64,000 nucleotides of DNA from Monocercomonoides exilis (GCA_001643675.2 LSRY02000034.1:1-64000); one strand, 5' to 3'; positions 48,262-60,100 are shown, counted from the stretch's first letter. Made by a program: numbers and translations. Notes: generated from the letters alone by a model not told the origin.

Positions 48262-51230
48262 TTGTTTCATCGTTGTCTGCCTGTCTGGAACTTGCGAAAT
48301 TCTACTCTGCTCAATCAAACCATCAAAACAAAAGATCGCATACACAATGCATTGAATGGTAACAGCGTTGACTTGACGAATGTCTCGACGATCAATATGG
48401 AGCTGATGTTCGGAAGCATTGAAGCTGTGTTGGCACTAACGGAATTGCAAGACGGGACACAAGAAATGAATGAAGGTGACAGTCCAATAGTGCACCTGAA
48501 ATGCTGCACGCTTTTCTCGCTTCGCCAAAGTGCTCCTTCTGAGCCGTCGATCATCAGCTGCTGTAGAAGCGAGCCTTCCTGCGTGCTTGTCCAAAACACG
48601 TCGATCAAGAGCAGCGGAAGCAGCCTGAGTGAGAATGGCGGATGCATTGCCATGAAATTGAGCGAAGGCTCGTTGTTCCACTGCAACTTTTGTTCGATCT
48701 CTGGATGCTTCTGCTCCGCAACTGGATGAGGAGGTGTCACATTCCTGGATTGCTCTTTGATCACAAGAGATGGCCTGCTTCCTTTCCTGCTGAAAAACAC
48801 CACGTTCATGGAGAATAAAGCATTTGTGGGAAGAGACGTGTATGTGAGTTGCGCGAATGTCAAAACTCAAATTGGCAACTATCTGTTCCAGCTCGATTTC
48901 AGAGCACCGTTTGTTCGGGATCTTGCGATGTGGGGATGCACAGCATAAGACCATGCTGATGAACAAGATCTGTTGCTGCTTGTGGTTGTGTATCAGAACG
49001 AGACGATTTTTGCGTCTTCTTCAGTCGACAATGCCTCAGATTCACGCCAATGCGGAGCTATAAGTGCGCCCTGCTCTTCCTTGAATAGTGCATTGTCTCA
49101 CATCATTCCTTCTGTTTACAGCAATTTGCTGATCGACAAGCGCGCTGTGGTGTCGGGAGAAGCAAGCACAAGCGATGTGACGATCAAGTCACTGGAGCAG
49201 GAAAGCGACAAAGGTGTGCTCCGCCTGAACTGCTGCATCGAGAGCAAGACGGGCAGTCTCGTTGCATGTTCGTCGAGAGTGAAAATGGAGTTTCTGACAA
49301 TTCTGTTTGGGAATGCTTTTTCTTCTTCTCGTTCCAGCTTTGTATCGCTTGCTGATGTCAACTTGTTGATTGACGATACAATATTTGCTCAAGAAGCTTC
49401 TGGTGGAGGATCTGAAATTGAACTGAATTGCTCTATTATTGAAATGAGCTGTGGAAGATTGACGATTTTTGACTGCACTTTTGCAGGCCTCCATTTCAGT
49501 TCTTCATGCCTGGCAGCAAGTCGTGAGCAATATTTCTCGTGTGCATTTCTGAATTTCACAGATGTTATATCTGGAGTGCTAATGGATTTCCACGATCTGG
49601 CAAAGCTGTCCATGCAGCCGGTGCGTGCATCCAATTGCAGCGCTCAGCGATCAGGCCTCATTCTTCGCAACTGCAAAGACTGCCAGCTCCAGAACATTCA
49701 GATGAGAGGCACTCAGAATGGATCAAGCGTGATTGTGTTTTCCTCAGACGGTTCTGGAGGGCATTCAAACATCCAGGGCAATCATTTGGAATTCGATGAT
49801 ACTCGCGTTTCAAGTGAATCGTTGGTTTCTGTTGAATGCCAAGATTCAGATGTTGAGATGAATTTCTTGGCTGTTTCTAACACCATGTTTGGCGATGGGT
49901 GCTCAGTGAGCGTGACGTCGAATGACTCAGCATCTCGGTCGAAACACTCTTCATTACAAAACATAACCCGAGATTCGCTTGGCCCGTGCTGTTTGGCTGT
50001 CTCATCTTTGTCTTTGTTGCTGGAGTTGAAGAAATGCTCGAACAAAATGTGTGCTTCTTCGTATAAAAAATGTTGCATTGCGGCGTTGACAGATTTGACA
50101 GATACTTGCATGTTTTTGTGTGTATTCTACGGTGCAGCAAGCGCGTCAGAGCTGAGAACGAACGACAAGCGATCAGAAGAGCTATGCCAGTGGAACGGAT
50201 CGATGGTTGATCTTCTCAATTGCTCGGTAGCAATTAAAGACATCACAATTACCAATTTGTCCAAGATATGACTGTCGATCTCTGGTGGAAGCATCTCCAT
50301 GCTATTTATATTGTTTGCTAATAACAGCCCGAACGAAGCTGGCCATCTATCCGTAAGGAGCAGCATCGCGTGCTCTGGCCATGCACTACTGTTCATTCAA
50401 AGTCTGAAAGGCGGAGATGGCTTAAAAGAGAACTCATCACTTTGGGTTTTGAACTTGGGATGCAGTCTTTCTGGAATTGCTTCAGAAAGAGTCTCTCCGT
50501 TCTTCATTCTGCAGCTGGCTTCAGTGAAATCTCGCCAGTAGGGTGGCACCCTTGCCATTAATCTTGCTGGTTTAGAGTTTCTTCCCTGTGGCTTTGCTCT
50601 CCAGATTGATTCATCAGATGGTTCGATTCACAATCTCCAGTCGTATCCGCTGCAGTCAGAGGAGTTTGCAGGAGAAACAGAGTTTCACACAGCTATTCCA
50701 GCCTCAATTATTACAACTGCGTTTGAGGCAACAGAAGTGTCCGTGAAGATCTTATTTGGAAGGACTGAATTTCAAGCCTCAACTGATTCATTCATTCTGA
50801 AAACAGAAGAAAACATCAATCAAAAGGAGATGAAAGAATTGTTGAAGGAGGAAAGGTTGGAAAATCAATGATGACATTGGTTGTTAAAGTTTTATTCGTT
50901 GTGACATTATTAATTGTACTTGTGGTACATACCGTAGCAACTATTTGATGGAGGAGGGCAAAAGAAGAAGCGAAAAAATGCAAGGAGATTTTTAACGATA
51001 TCATAAAGAAAAATCCAAAGGAAGTCGAGATGATAATGACATAGACATCATTTGATGCTCATTGGAGGAGAGAGGAGAAGAATGCAGTGAAGAAGAATAT
51101 TGAGAGGCTTTGTGAAATAAATCGATTAATGAAAATAGAATATATCTTCTTAACGGAGAAAGTGGCAAAGATGAAAGCTGCATCAACCTGTCGACTCGAC
51201 TGAGCGCTTCAGAATTATATGCAATGTTGG
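48262..51230 (+). pseudogene. Pseudogene of the beta-helix/TM surface family
   Basis: One plus-strand frame reads through in-frame stops (TGA 48727, TAA 48946, TGA 50269, TAG 50539) to about 50870 and shows a shortened family member. It contains SRQCGAISAPCSSLNSALS (the module signature), ELCQWNGSMVDLLNCSVAIKD, SLKGGDGLKENSSLWVLNLGC and GIASERVSPFFI. After a frame shift, a hydrophobic span (VLFVVTLLIVLVV) and RAKEEAKKCKEIFNDIIKKNPKEVEM continue. These last parts align with the end of the giant gene at 2.9-4.3 kb. At least one stop (GLSISGGS to *LSISGGS) is a single-base GGA-to-TGA change. The kinase-like tail is missing. Only one or two modules are present. Confidence 0.8.
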
Positions 51231-51781
51231 ATGTAGATCACTTCACGAACATCAATAGAAACAAATTTTTGTTTTTTATATTTTATTATACAGAGATCAA
51301 ATGAAAAACCAAAAAGTTGGAATGGAATAGAATAATGATAACAAATTGATATGTGCATTCATTTCTTCCTCTTTTTATCAAATAAAATTATCTTTAAACA
51401 TATCTGAAATATTATTTACGAAAAAAGAAGAATCTCAGTTTTTAAGATTTTTCAATTTTTTTGTTGATAAAGTGAAAGATAATACACAAAAATATTATAA
51501 TAAGTGTTCACTATTTTTTTATGAATTATTTATTTAAGTGTATCGCACTTTATTCAAGTGTCACTTCAACCATTTAAAATAACATGACTTCATTTAAGAA
51601 AAACCCAGTTCATTCAAATAAGTTGAATCTATTCAAATAGAAAAATTCTATTCACAATTCATCTAATATATTTAGAAGAACAACAAAAACAAATGAAGAA
51701 TCCTGAAAGTGCACAAGTGGATTTATTCACTAATAAAATATTCTTGTTTCCAGTTTGTCAAATTAATGCAATAAACCTTTC

Positions 51782-51808
51782 TTGATTGAATGATGTGTTA
51801 TCAAACAA
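51782..51808 (-). repeat. Right inverted repeat (27 nt)
   Basis: It is the reverse-complement partner of 47512-47538. It lies directly before the hexanucleotide repeat starting near 51819. Confidence 0.85.
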
Positions 51809-51818
51809 GGACATTGCG

Positions 51819-51828
51819 ACAAAATAAA

Positions 51829-51859
<31 letters not shown>

Positions 51860-51893
51860 TAAAAATAAAAATAAAAATAAAAATAAAAATAGA
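51819..51893. repeat. Hexanucleotide microsatellite (AAATAA-type)
   Basis: About twelve units of a six-base A/T repeat with one G interruption near the end. It begins ten bases outside the right inverted repeat. Confidence 0.9.
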
Positions 51894-52535
51894 AAATAAA
51901 GTAACGCATGTTGGTCGAAAAACAAAATCAATGTCGAGGAGTTTTTTTATTTTATTTTATTATATTTTTATTTCTCAGAAATAGAAAAAATCCACATTTT
52001 TAGGCTTGATTGAATTGTTAATTTCAAACACTTTTATGGATCAAAAAACGGAATAAAGAATTTAAAAAAAAATACTACTGAGAAATTAAGCAACATTTCT
52101 TATTGAATATTCGTTGAAAAGGTGTGATTTTTGACTGTGTTTCTTTGGATAAATATCCAAAATTTATCTTTTAAAAATCAAAAGTGATTTTTGATTTTCT
52201 AAAAACATCAACTCGCATTTATATCATTCTTGAAGATTTCCTCACTTCATGATTTGTCCTCACTTTTGACTCTTTCATTCAAATAAAATGCTATTTCGCT
52301 TATCCTATACACTGAAATACTTTTTAAATGCTAAGGGTATATGAAAAAAAAATTTCTGTGTGGATACTTAGCTTTGGATGGAAAAAATTTGATAAAAAAA
52401 ATCATCTATTAATTATTTCTCACCAAAATTTTAAAAGTAATTTTCTGCCTTTAATAGATTCATGAAATGTTTTTGTTGTGAAACGTATAAAAAAAATAGA
52501 ATTTTGAAATAATAAAAAGCAAAAATAAGGCAAGT

Positions 52536-53121
52536 TTAACTAAGATGTGTTTTAATTTGAGTATCTGTTGCCATTTTGTTTTCAATTAAAAATGTTCGGA
52601 TCTTGCAGATTCATTTGACAAAATTTAACATGGTAATTGTAAAATATATAATTGAAAATAGATAGAATAAACTGTAATGACAAATGACCTGTAACAAACC
52701 TGGTCCCTAAAATCTCCATGAATTCTTATAACCTTGCCGAATTCATCATCCTATATGTCAATTTCATCTCTTAAAAATATCTAATAACAATTAATAACAT
52801 ACCTTCACGATGGCACCTCCGCATTTATAAAGCTATGTGAAATAAAACAAAAATACTTCAAATAAGATTATTTTTTAATTTCGCAATCAAACTTTAATCA
52901 GTCGATGGAGTACAGCTTTAAAATCCACAATGTCACCAAGTCCAGTTATTGTTGTAACCTTTTTTTTGCCTTTACGATTCTGGACTCGGATATGGACCAA
53001 ACCATCTGGTCCAACTGCAGTTTCCTCAAGATCGGATGCGAATGGATCAACTACAAGACCAATAGTTAAATAATTAAAGGCTGATACAACAATAAGTCAA
53101 ACGCTTTGATGATCGTGACAT
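52536..53121 (-). CDS. Translation initiation factor eIF1 (SUI1)
   Basis: Five exons, 53121-53103, 53050-52893, 52832-52803, 52750-52700 and 52601-52536, join in phase to 107 residues. The product follows eIF1 along its length: LDPFASDLEE, GLVHIRVQNRKGKKKVTTI, GLGDIVDFKAVLHRLIK, CGGAIVK, EFGKVIRIHGDFRDQI and FLIENKMATDTQIKTH. Human eIF1 has 113 residues. eIF1 binds the 40S P-site and enforces AUG selection. The introns are 52, 60, 52 and 98 bp. No exon is long enough to stand out as an ORF, so the gene is easy to miss. It is head-to-head with the CCNDBP1-like gene, 55 bp between start codons. Confidence 0.9.
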
Positions 53122-53176
53122 TTCCCTTCAAAAAGGAGATGACAATATTTAACAAATTGAGATGTTGGGATAGATC
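53122..53176. promoter_or_regulatory. 55-bp bidirectional promoter region
   Basis: Only 55 bp separate the ATG of eIF1 (minus) from the ATG of the CCNDBP1-like gene (plus). Both 5' untranslated regions must be very short, and the core promoter must be shared or overlap the coding regions. I see no TATA-like box that clearly decides. Confidence 0.5.
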
Positions 53177-54537
53177 ATGGAATTCTACTCAAAAAAACCA
53201 TCTTCTGAGCAGCTCGAGGATTTTTTGCAAATTGCTCAATGCCTTTCAATAACCAATTCTGTGACAACTCAACTTCCTTTAATTTCTCAATCTGATTATG
53301 AGGAGATTATAACGACTATTAGACACCAAACTACACAATTTGGTCTTATGTTTTTTGATGATGATCCAATAAAACCTGAACATTGCTCAGAATTATGTAC
53401 TCCTCTTGCAAATTCTTTGATTGCATTTTCAAGTGCCTTGACTCATCTTATCGTTCATTCACCAGAAAATATGAAAAACACAATCACCGACCTTTTCAAT
53501 CAACTTATGGCGAATATTGTCGTAATGCTTCGTGCAGCTAAAATACATAATCGGACTGAGAAGAGACGAACAGTTAAAAAAGGTTTTACTTCTATTTTCA
53601 AATCAATAAAACAATATAACATAATTGTTTATAAACAGAAAAACAGGCTCCTCTTGTGGCAAAAGTTTGGAAATGCTGCGACGACTTAAAAAATTTAAAG
53701 GTTACACATGTAAGTATGACGGCTTTTGCTCTTCAAGGAGTTATCGGAAGATTAGTTGATGCTGTTTCTGAATTCACTGAAATCATCAAACGAAACGAGA
53801 AACACATGAAAAAGGCAGATGATGAAGATGATGTAGAATTTGAAGATGATGAAGATGATGAAGATTTCGATGATTTAATTGACGATTTTATTAGCGATGA
53901 TAACAAAGAGCGCGATACATCTATTAAATCGAAGCTCGATGATCAAAAATGCAGAACAGAAAAACAAAAGAAAGAAGAAAAAGAAAACAAAATAAGAAAT
54001 TCAAGGATACTACCATTTATAATACCCATCATCAAATTATCTGGTAATTTCACAAACAAATTGAGTCAATTTATTTCGCGCTTTGAAGAAAGAGTTGAAT
54101 CTTCTAATGAAACTCCAATTGCAAGTTCTTCAACCACTCCTTCACCAATTGAACCAGCTTCTTCTTTATCATCATCATCATCAGCATCTTCGTCCTCTTC
54201 TGAGATTTCATCATCCACTCAAACACCTAATTTGTCTTTATTTTCAGAATCATTCTTCAATTGTCTTGATTCGATTGCAATTGAAGCAGAAAAACTAACT
54301 GAAATCACAGATAACATCGGAGTTGACTTGCAATTTGATGACGACTGCATTTCAAATACGGTTTTGCTATGCTCTAGTTTGAATTCACTCCTTCAGCTTA
54401 CTCATAGACTTACTGAATTCAGCTCTTCTCAATCAAAAATACCTCCATGGGTGTCTGTAGTGGAATCTTTGAAAACTTCGTTATTCGAACAACTTCGAAA
54501 AGCTGTAAGCGATCAAGGATTATCCATTGCGCTTTGA
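53177..54537 (+). CDS. CCNDBP1/GCIP-like protein
   Basis: Exons 53177-53582 and 53639-54537 give 434 residues with a 56-bp intron. The helical N-terminal half (LCTPLANSLIAFSSALTHLI, KAPLVAKVWKCCDDLKNL, SMTAFALQGVIGRLVDAV) resembles the cyclin-D1-binding protein 1 (GCIP/Grap2 and cyclin-D interacting) family, especially the 'VW..CD.L' element. An acidic run at about residues 205-235 matches the acidic region expected after it. A C-terminal helical part follows a Ser-rich linker. Human CCNDBP1 is about 360 residues and is a helical regulator lacking enzymatic motifs. The match is by pattern only. A generic helical protein is the alternative. Confidence 0.55.
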
Positions 54538-54634
54538 ATGTAATTTATTATTTATTTTTGAGAAATTAAAGATAAACAGAATTTACCATAATTTATTTAG
54601 TTTTTTTATTTTTTATTTCAAAGCATTTTGATCT

Positions 54635-55981
54635 ATGCTTTATTCATTGTGGAGATGCTTATTGCTCTTTATTGTTGGCAGTTTTTGTGCAAAATTAAAT
54701 GTTATGCTGCCTTTGTGGACGGTCAGTAACGATGGGATTCTCAATGAAGCTGTAACAGAGAAGTTTTCTATGTTAAAAAATCTTGATGTTCACGGAGTAA
54801 TGATTGATGTATGGTGGGGAATTTGCGAAAAAACTCCGAAAAATTATAATTTTGAAGCTTATAAAACCATTGCTGAAAAATGTAAAGAAACAGGGCTGAA
54901 GATGCAATGCGTAATGAGTTTTCATCGTTGCGGTGGAAATGTTGGAGATGACTATAATGTGTCATTGCCTAGTTGGGTCACTTCAGTTTCTGGGATTTGG
55001 TATCGAGATATTAACAAGAAAGACGATTTAGAAGTTGTTAGTCTTGCTGTTGATAATGAAACTTTGTTTGAAGGAAGAACAGCGGTCCAGCTTTATGCTA
55101 ATTTTATGGAAGCATTTAAAGAAGAAATGAAAGATTATCTGGGTTCTGTTATTGAAGAAATTCAAGTTGGACTTGGACCATGCGGTGAACTTCGCTACCC
55201 AAGTTATCAACTTGATAAGTGGACTTTTCCCGGTATTGGAATGTTCCAAACATATTCAGAACGAATGATTAAAATGTTTAAACAAGCTTCAAAAGATGCA
55301 AAACATTCTTGGGTAACTCCTCCATCGGACATTGGAAACTACAATTACACACCCGATGAATCTCCTTTTTTCCGACGTATAAACGAAGTTAATATAAATG
55401 AATACGATCGTTTTTTCCTAAAATGGTATTCGTCCATATTATTGCAACACGGACGCTCAGTGCTTACTGAAGCAGTAAATATATTTAGAAACAACTGCAA
55501 CAATAATGATGGGACAAATGTGGAAATTGCAATGAAGGTCTCTGGAATCCATTGGCTCTATCGACATCAATCACACGCAGCCGAGCTGACAGCTGGATAC
55601 AACAACGGGAAGTGGTTGGGGCAAAATGAAAAAGATTTCTACACGCAAGTCGCGGAATTATGCGCAGAATTGGGTGTTGTACTGGATTTTACTTGCTTTG
55701 AAATGTCGGATATTGAGCAGGAACCCAGCAGCATGTCATCTCCTCAGTCGCTAGTTGAACAAATTCAGAAGGCTGTACGCGTTGCTGGTGCGAAGATGTC
55801 TGCTGAGAATGCATTAGAAAGAATGGATCGTCATGGAATGAACCGAATAATAAACAATGCATGCAATAAAAAAACACCTCTTGAAGCATTTACATTTTTG
55901 AGATTTCAAGAAGAATGGATAAACGATACTCAGTTATCAGATGAAATTAAGAGATTGGCAATTATTCTCAAAAGGTGCTGA
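54635..55981 (+). CDS. Beta-amylase (GH14), secreted
   Basis: A single exon encodes 448 residues. Beta-amylase releases maltose from non-reducing ends of alpha-1,4-glucans. The family blocks are present in order: NVMLPLWTV, GVMIDVWWGICE, MSFHRCGGNVGD, GLGPCGELRYPSY (acid Glu185), AMKVSGIHWLYR, AELTAGYNN and LDFTCFEMSD (base Glu356). An N-terminal hydrophobic stretch (LLLFIVGSFCAK, residues ~9-20) predicts a signal peptide, so the enzyme should be secreted or lysosomal. There are no introns, in contrast to most neighbours, and no starch-binding domain. Length is close to plant enzymes without their C-terminal extension. It is on the same strand and directly downstream of the CCNDBP1-like gene, 97 bp apart. 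Confidence 0.95.
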   Translation: MLYSLWRCLLLFIVGSFCAKLNVMLPLWTVSNDGILNEAVTEKFSMLKNLDVHGVMIDVWWGICEKTPKNYNFEAYKTIAEKCKETGLKMQCVMSFHRCGGNVGDDYNVSLPSWVTSVSGIWYRDINKKDDLEVVSLAVDNETLFEGRTAVQLYANFMEAFKEEMKDYLGSVIEEIQVGLGPCGELRYPSYQLDKWTFPGIGMFQTYSERMIKMFKQASKDAKHSWVTPPSDIGNYNYTPDESPFFRRINEVNINEYDRFFLKWYSSILLQHGRSVLTEAVNIFRNNCNNNDGTNVEIAMKVSGIHWLYRHQSHAAELTAGYNNGKWLGQNEKDFYTQVAELCAELGVVLDFTCFEMSDIEQEPSSMSSPQSLVEQIQKAVRVAGAKMSAENALERMDRHGMNRIINNACNKKTPLEAFTFLRFQEEWINDTQLSDEIKRLAIILKRC

Positions 55982-56180
55982 ATAACAGATTCATTTCAAC
56001 CATCATAATTAGTTTCTTCACTCTTTAATTGATGAGGCTGTTCATAAGAAAATAATATATCCCATAAGCAAGTTTTTGATATTTTTATTGACCTCCTGTT
56101 TCATCTTGAAATAAAATTTCTTTTATTTTGATTTATTATTTAAGTTATATTTATAATTTTAATACCAACTTACATAAAAA

Positions 56181-57019
56181 ATGGTATGAATTTTTTATAT
56201 TGATTCGTTTTTTTGTGAATTATAAATATATGCAATTTAAAGTCAGGAAGTCAAAAAAGGAGTTTTAATTTTCATGAAGATAAACTTAGAGAATCAGATA
56301 TTTCAAGCTACAAAGGAAAGCATCATTCAGAAACAGTACCAACTTTTTCTTCAAGAAGTTCACATTTCAATGAAAGCATTTCACCATCGCAAAAAAGTGC
56401 GACATTTTCACCAAAATTATTTAAAGAACAACATGTACAATCTTTGATGGATGAAAAACCTTTTCCATCCCGCGAATTAGGTGGTGGAATGGTATTAAAA
56501 AGTTCAATTCCTATATTCGAAGGATTTGAATATGGAGGTCAAGTTACAGAATCATCAGACATACCCCAGCTTTCTTCACAAAACCATTCTTTGATTACTT
56601 CTATATCTGCTTTTGGATCACAACCACGTGAATCAAGGAGTGAACGCACTTCATCACTTCAGCTGAAATCAGATTCAAAAAGTAAACATGAAAAGTCAAA
56701 GAAACACCATCATTCACATCACCACTCCAATTCAAGACGTCGAAGCGTTTCTTCTTCTTATTCAAGATCAACATCGATATCTTCCACTTCATCAAATTCA
56801 TCAAGATCCTCATATTCCAAAAGGCACCATAAATCTACAAAAGGAAAAGAAAAAACCGAACATAAAAGAACTAAAAAGCATTCACATCATAGAGAATATC
56901 ACCATAACAGGAAAAGAGAAAACGAAAGTGAGGATGACAGCGAGATCGATCCTGTTTTAATGAAGAGACTTTCGGTTCAAATCAAAAAATGGATTGAAAA
57001 ACAAGCAGCAGAACAATAA
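56181..57019 (+). CDS. RS/His-rich nuclear-type protein
   Basis: Exon 1 is the ATG alone (56181-56183). After a 59-bp intron, exon 2 (56243-57019) continues in phase, for 259 residues starting MSGSQKRSFN. Residues ~155-240 are rich in Arg-Ser, His and Lys (SRRRSVSSSYSRST, KRHHKSTKGK). The C-terminus (DPVLMKRLSVQIKKWIEKQ) is a short predicted helix. RS-type and His-rich runs are common in splicing-speckle proteins, so a role in RNA processing is a reasonable guess. There is no RNA-recognition motif. No in-frame ATG exists in exon 2 before residue ~68, which is why I accept the Met-only first exon. Confidence 0.65.
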
Positions 57020-57144
57020 AAAAATTTATTATTATTTTTTTATTAAATATATTTTAGTTTTTTTGATGAGGAAAATTTTCTTTCTTTGGACAAAGACAAT
57101 TATACATATGGTTAGATCATTTTTTTGTTTTCTTATATTTCAAA

Positions 57145-60100
57145 ATGCAACGTATAAATGTTGCTAATCCATTTCAAAAAATTCAGATATCATTTATCAT
57201 GACTAAGGTTGAGCTTGAACGATTAAAAGAGATTGAACGATTTCAACAATCACTTTTGGATCAATCCAATTATTATCATGAAAGTCTTTCCAAAACGGAT
57301 GAAAAACCAAATACTTTTATGAAGAAAGATAGAAAGAAATGGTGGATGCGTGAACTTATTAAAGCTGAAATGGAAGAAGAAGAAGATGATGACGAACAAA
57401 ATGCAAACAAAAAAATGCATGATAAAAATCAAAGAAAAAGAATCCAGCATCTCAGAAATAGATATTACAAATCATTTGAATCAACTTCAAGTGACACAGA
57501 TACTTATTGTTCTTCTCATCCTATTTCAGAAAGTTTTCTAAGAAAAAATAAACGTGGACGATCACCTGTTTCAAAACACCATGTAGATTTTCGTTTTCAT
57601 AAGGACAGGAAGAAGAAATACAATTCAAAAAGTTTAAGCAATGATTCAACTGAACGGATTTTAACCGATAGATCTGAATCCAGATCTGCTTCTGAATCAT
57701 CATACTCTTTTGATGCAGAGTCAGATAATCAGATGTCACCTTGCAAGCGTGAGAAAGTAATGACCTTGTCAAAGACTCAAGGTCAAAGTGAACGAAGCTC
57801 GCATTCCAAGAAGAAAAATCACGACTTAACACAGGATAATGACGAAAGCTCAAAAGATCAATCTTCATCGGTAAACAAGATTGACAAGAAGAAACCAAGC
57901 TCTTCATCCTCAGAAACAATGACCCCTGAGGCACAAAAACTCAAGCCGTCAACGAAAGCAGCAGACAAAAAATCCTCCATGGCCTCAAACTACGTTGACA
58001 TTGAAGCTGAGTCAGCACCTGTGAAAAAGTCTGAGTTTGGCACGGTGTCTCGGCGGAACACGTCTTTCACATTCAAAAAGCCTGCGCTACCGAAACTGGC
58101 GCAGCCATCGCCGATTGTCATCCGGTCGCCCACACTCGCAGAAAGCACAGGGAAGCTGAGCAGCTCAGGATCATCATCATCATCATCTTCGACGTCTACT
58201 TCTTCATCTTCTTCTTCACTGTCTTCTATGCTTAATCAACAAACAAGTGGAGATAATTCCTCCTCCTCCTCCTCTTCTGCTGCTTTTCCAAACCCATTTG
58301 CATCGTCGTCATCTCCGTCATCGTCATCGTCTTCTTCTGAATCCAAAGAGAAACCAAACCCACTTTCCAATCCTTTCGAAACATTATCGAACAAATCATC
58401 ATCCTCATCGTCTTCTTCTGAATCTGAAAAATCTTCCTCAACAGACTCCTCATCCGTCATTGCGCCCAACCAATTCCTCTCGTTATCTAACCCAAGCTCA
58501 TCTTCATCATCATCATCATCATCTTCTTCCACTCCTGCCGTCGATCCAGCATCCAACCCCTTCGCCTCATTTGTGACATCGTCTGCTGATTCTTCAAAGT
58601 CTTCCAGTTCATCTTCATCAGCCGACAAGCCATTTGACCCTGCTTCGAATCCGTTCTTAACCTCCAACACGAACAAAGACTCTTCTTCTTCTTCTTCTTC
58701 TTCTTCTTCCCCTTTCTCTTCATTAGCGTCATCCACTCCAGCCGTCGACCCAGCCTCCAACCCGTTCCTTTCAGCATCCAATGCAGCAGCAGCACAAACT
58801 TCCTCCTCTGCCCCTTCTTCTTCTTCTTCTTCTTCTTCTTCTTCTTCTTCTTCTTCTTCTTCTTCTGCTCCATCTTCCTCAAACGCAGCAAATTCAACAG
58901 AAACCTCTGCATCTTCCAGCACATCATCTGATTCTTCGGCACCACCGCCTCCATCATTTTCCAACCCGTTTGCTTCGTTTGTCAGCACTCCCAATACAAA
59001 TGCTAGTGGCTCATCATCTTCTTCAACATCAACATCATCATCAGGAAACGCAGGTTCTTCTTCTGCCAGTCCATTCCCCAATCCATTCGAGACGGTCAAA
59101 TCGACTCCACAAGCATCTCCTTCACAAGAGCAACCTGCAAATGCTTCTGCAACTGCTTCTGCTTCCACTCCATTTGCTGCCAACAGTTCTGCTTCTCTTC
59201 CAAACACAACGCCAGCAGCTGCAACAACGACAAATGCAGACAGTTCTGCTCTGGCCAACCCGTTCGCTTCATTCGCTGCCTCTAGCACGCCGGGCGCTTC
59301 AAGCGCTTCAGCTACACAACCCACAGCTAACACATCTAATGGACTTTTGCCTGGAAACACTGCACAACCATCACCAACAGCCAACACTGGAGCTGCGAAT
59401 AATAACAATAATAACAATAATGCCATTGGATCTACACCTGCTGCAACGCCCTGGGGAACGAGCCTTCCTGGCAGTTCTCCATTCGGAACACCCGCTGCAG
59501 CAGCAACTGCTTCAGCTGCCCCTGCCTCCACTCCCACAACTACCACCACTGCAGCAGCAGCTCCTTCTGCTTCTGCCTTGCAGTCCACACCAGCTCCGCC
59601 TTCATTCATCGACCCATCGTCCAACCCGTTCCTCGCTGCTGCCACGAATTCTGCGCTTGCTGCTGCCAATGCCAGCACAACAGGATTGCCGGCAAACAGC
59701 TCGTCTGCTCTGCCTCAGTCTACCCCTTCCCAAACACCTGCCACTGCTGCTGCTCCCGCTGCTTCTGTGCCTTCGTCATTAGCACAGCCTCAGCTACAGC
59801 CCTCTCCCTTTGGCACGACTGCACCCACAACCACGTTCGACCCCGCAGCCAATCCATTTACTCAGCCACAGACGTCACTCACAAACCCTGCTGCTGCTGC
59901 TCCTAGCAATAACACCATTTCTTCCAATCCAGCGGGACAATCGTCCATCTTCAATCCGTTTTCCTCTGCTGCTCCTGCACCTGCCGCTTCCACCACTGCT
60001 GTTCAACCACCTTCACTCACCCCTGGCCAGCCCATTGGTAGCGGTGTTGCACCAGCCATTGGAGGAGGGCTGGGAGCGTTCCCAGGCAGCACTGGGATTG

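Larger units (their letters stand above)
47512..51808. mobile_element. 4.3-kb segment bounded by inverted repeats, carrying a surface-gene relic
   Basis: A 27-nt sequence at 47512-47538 reappears as its reverse complement at 51782-51808 with one mismatch. Inside it, about 58 nt at 47560-47617 matches, roughly four bases in five, the reverse complement of 51608-51665. The right arm has about 100 nt more between these blocks. Between the arms is a pseudogene of the beta-helix surface family and no transposase. It could be a non-autonomous element, a cassette captured by one, or an old inverted duplication. No clear target-site duplication is visible. Confidence 0.65.
51231..52535. other. AT-rich spacer, end of the inverted-repeat segment and beyond
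   Basis: It contains the right arm of the inverted-repeat segment and a hexanucleotide repeat at 51819-51893. After that it is AT-rich DNA with no gene. It ends at the stop codon of the eIF1 gene. Confidence 0.5.

Noticed and set aside
58236-59678. 480-residue minus-strand ORF of Ala/Glu/Val runs
   Set aside because: It is the antisense of the Ser/Ala/Pro repeats of the NPF-rich gene. It has no start context and no domain.
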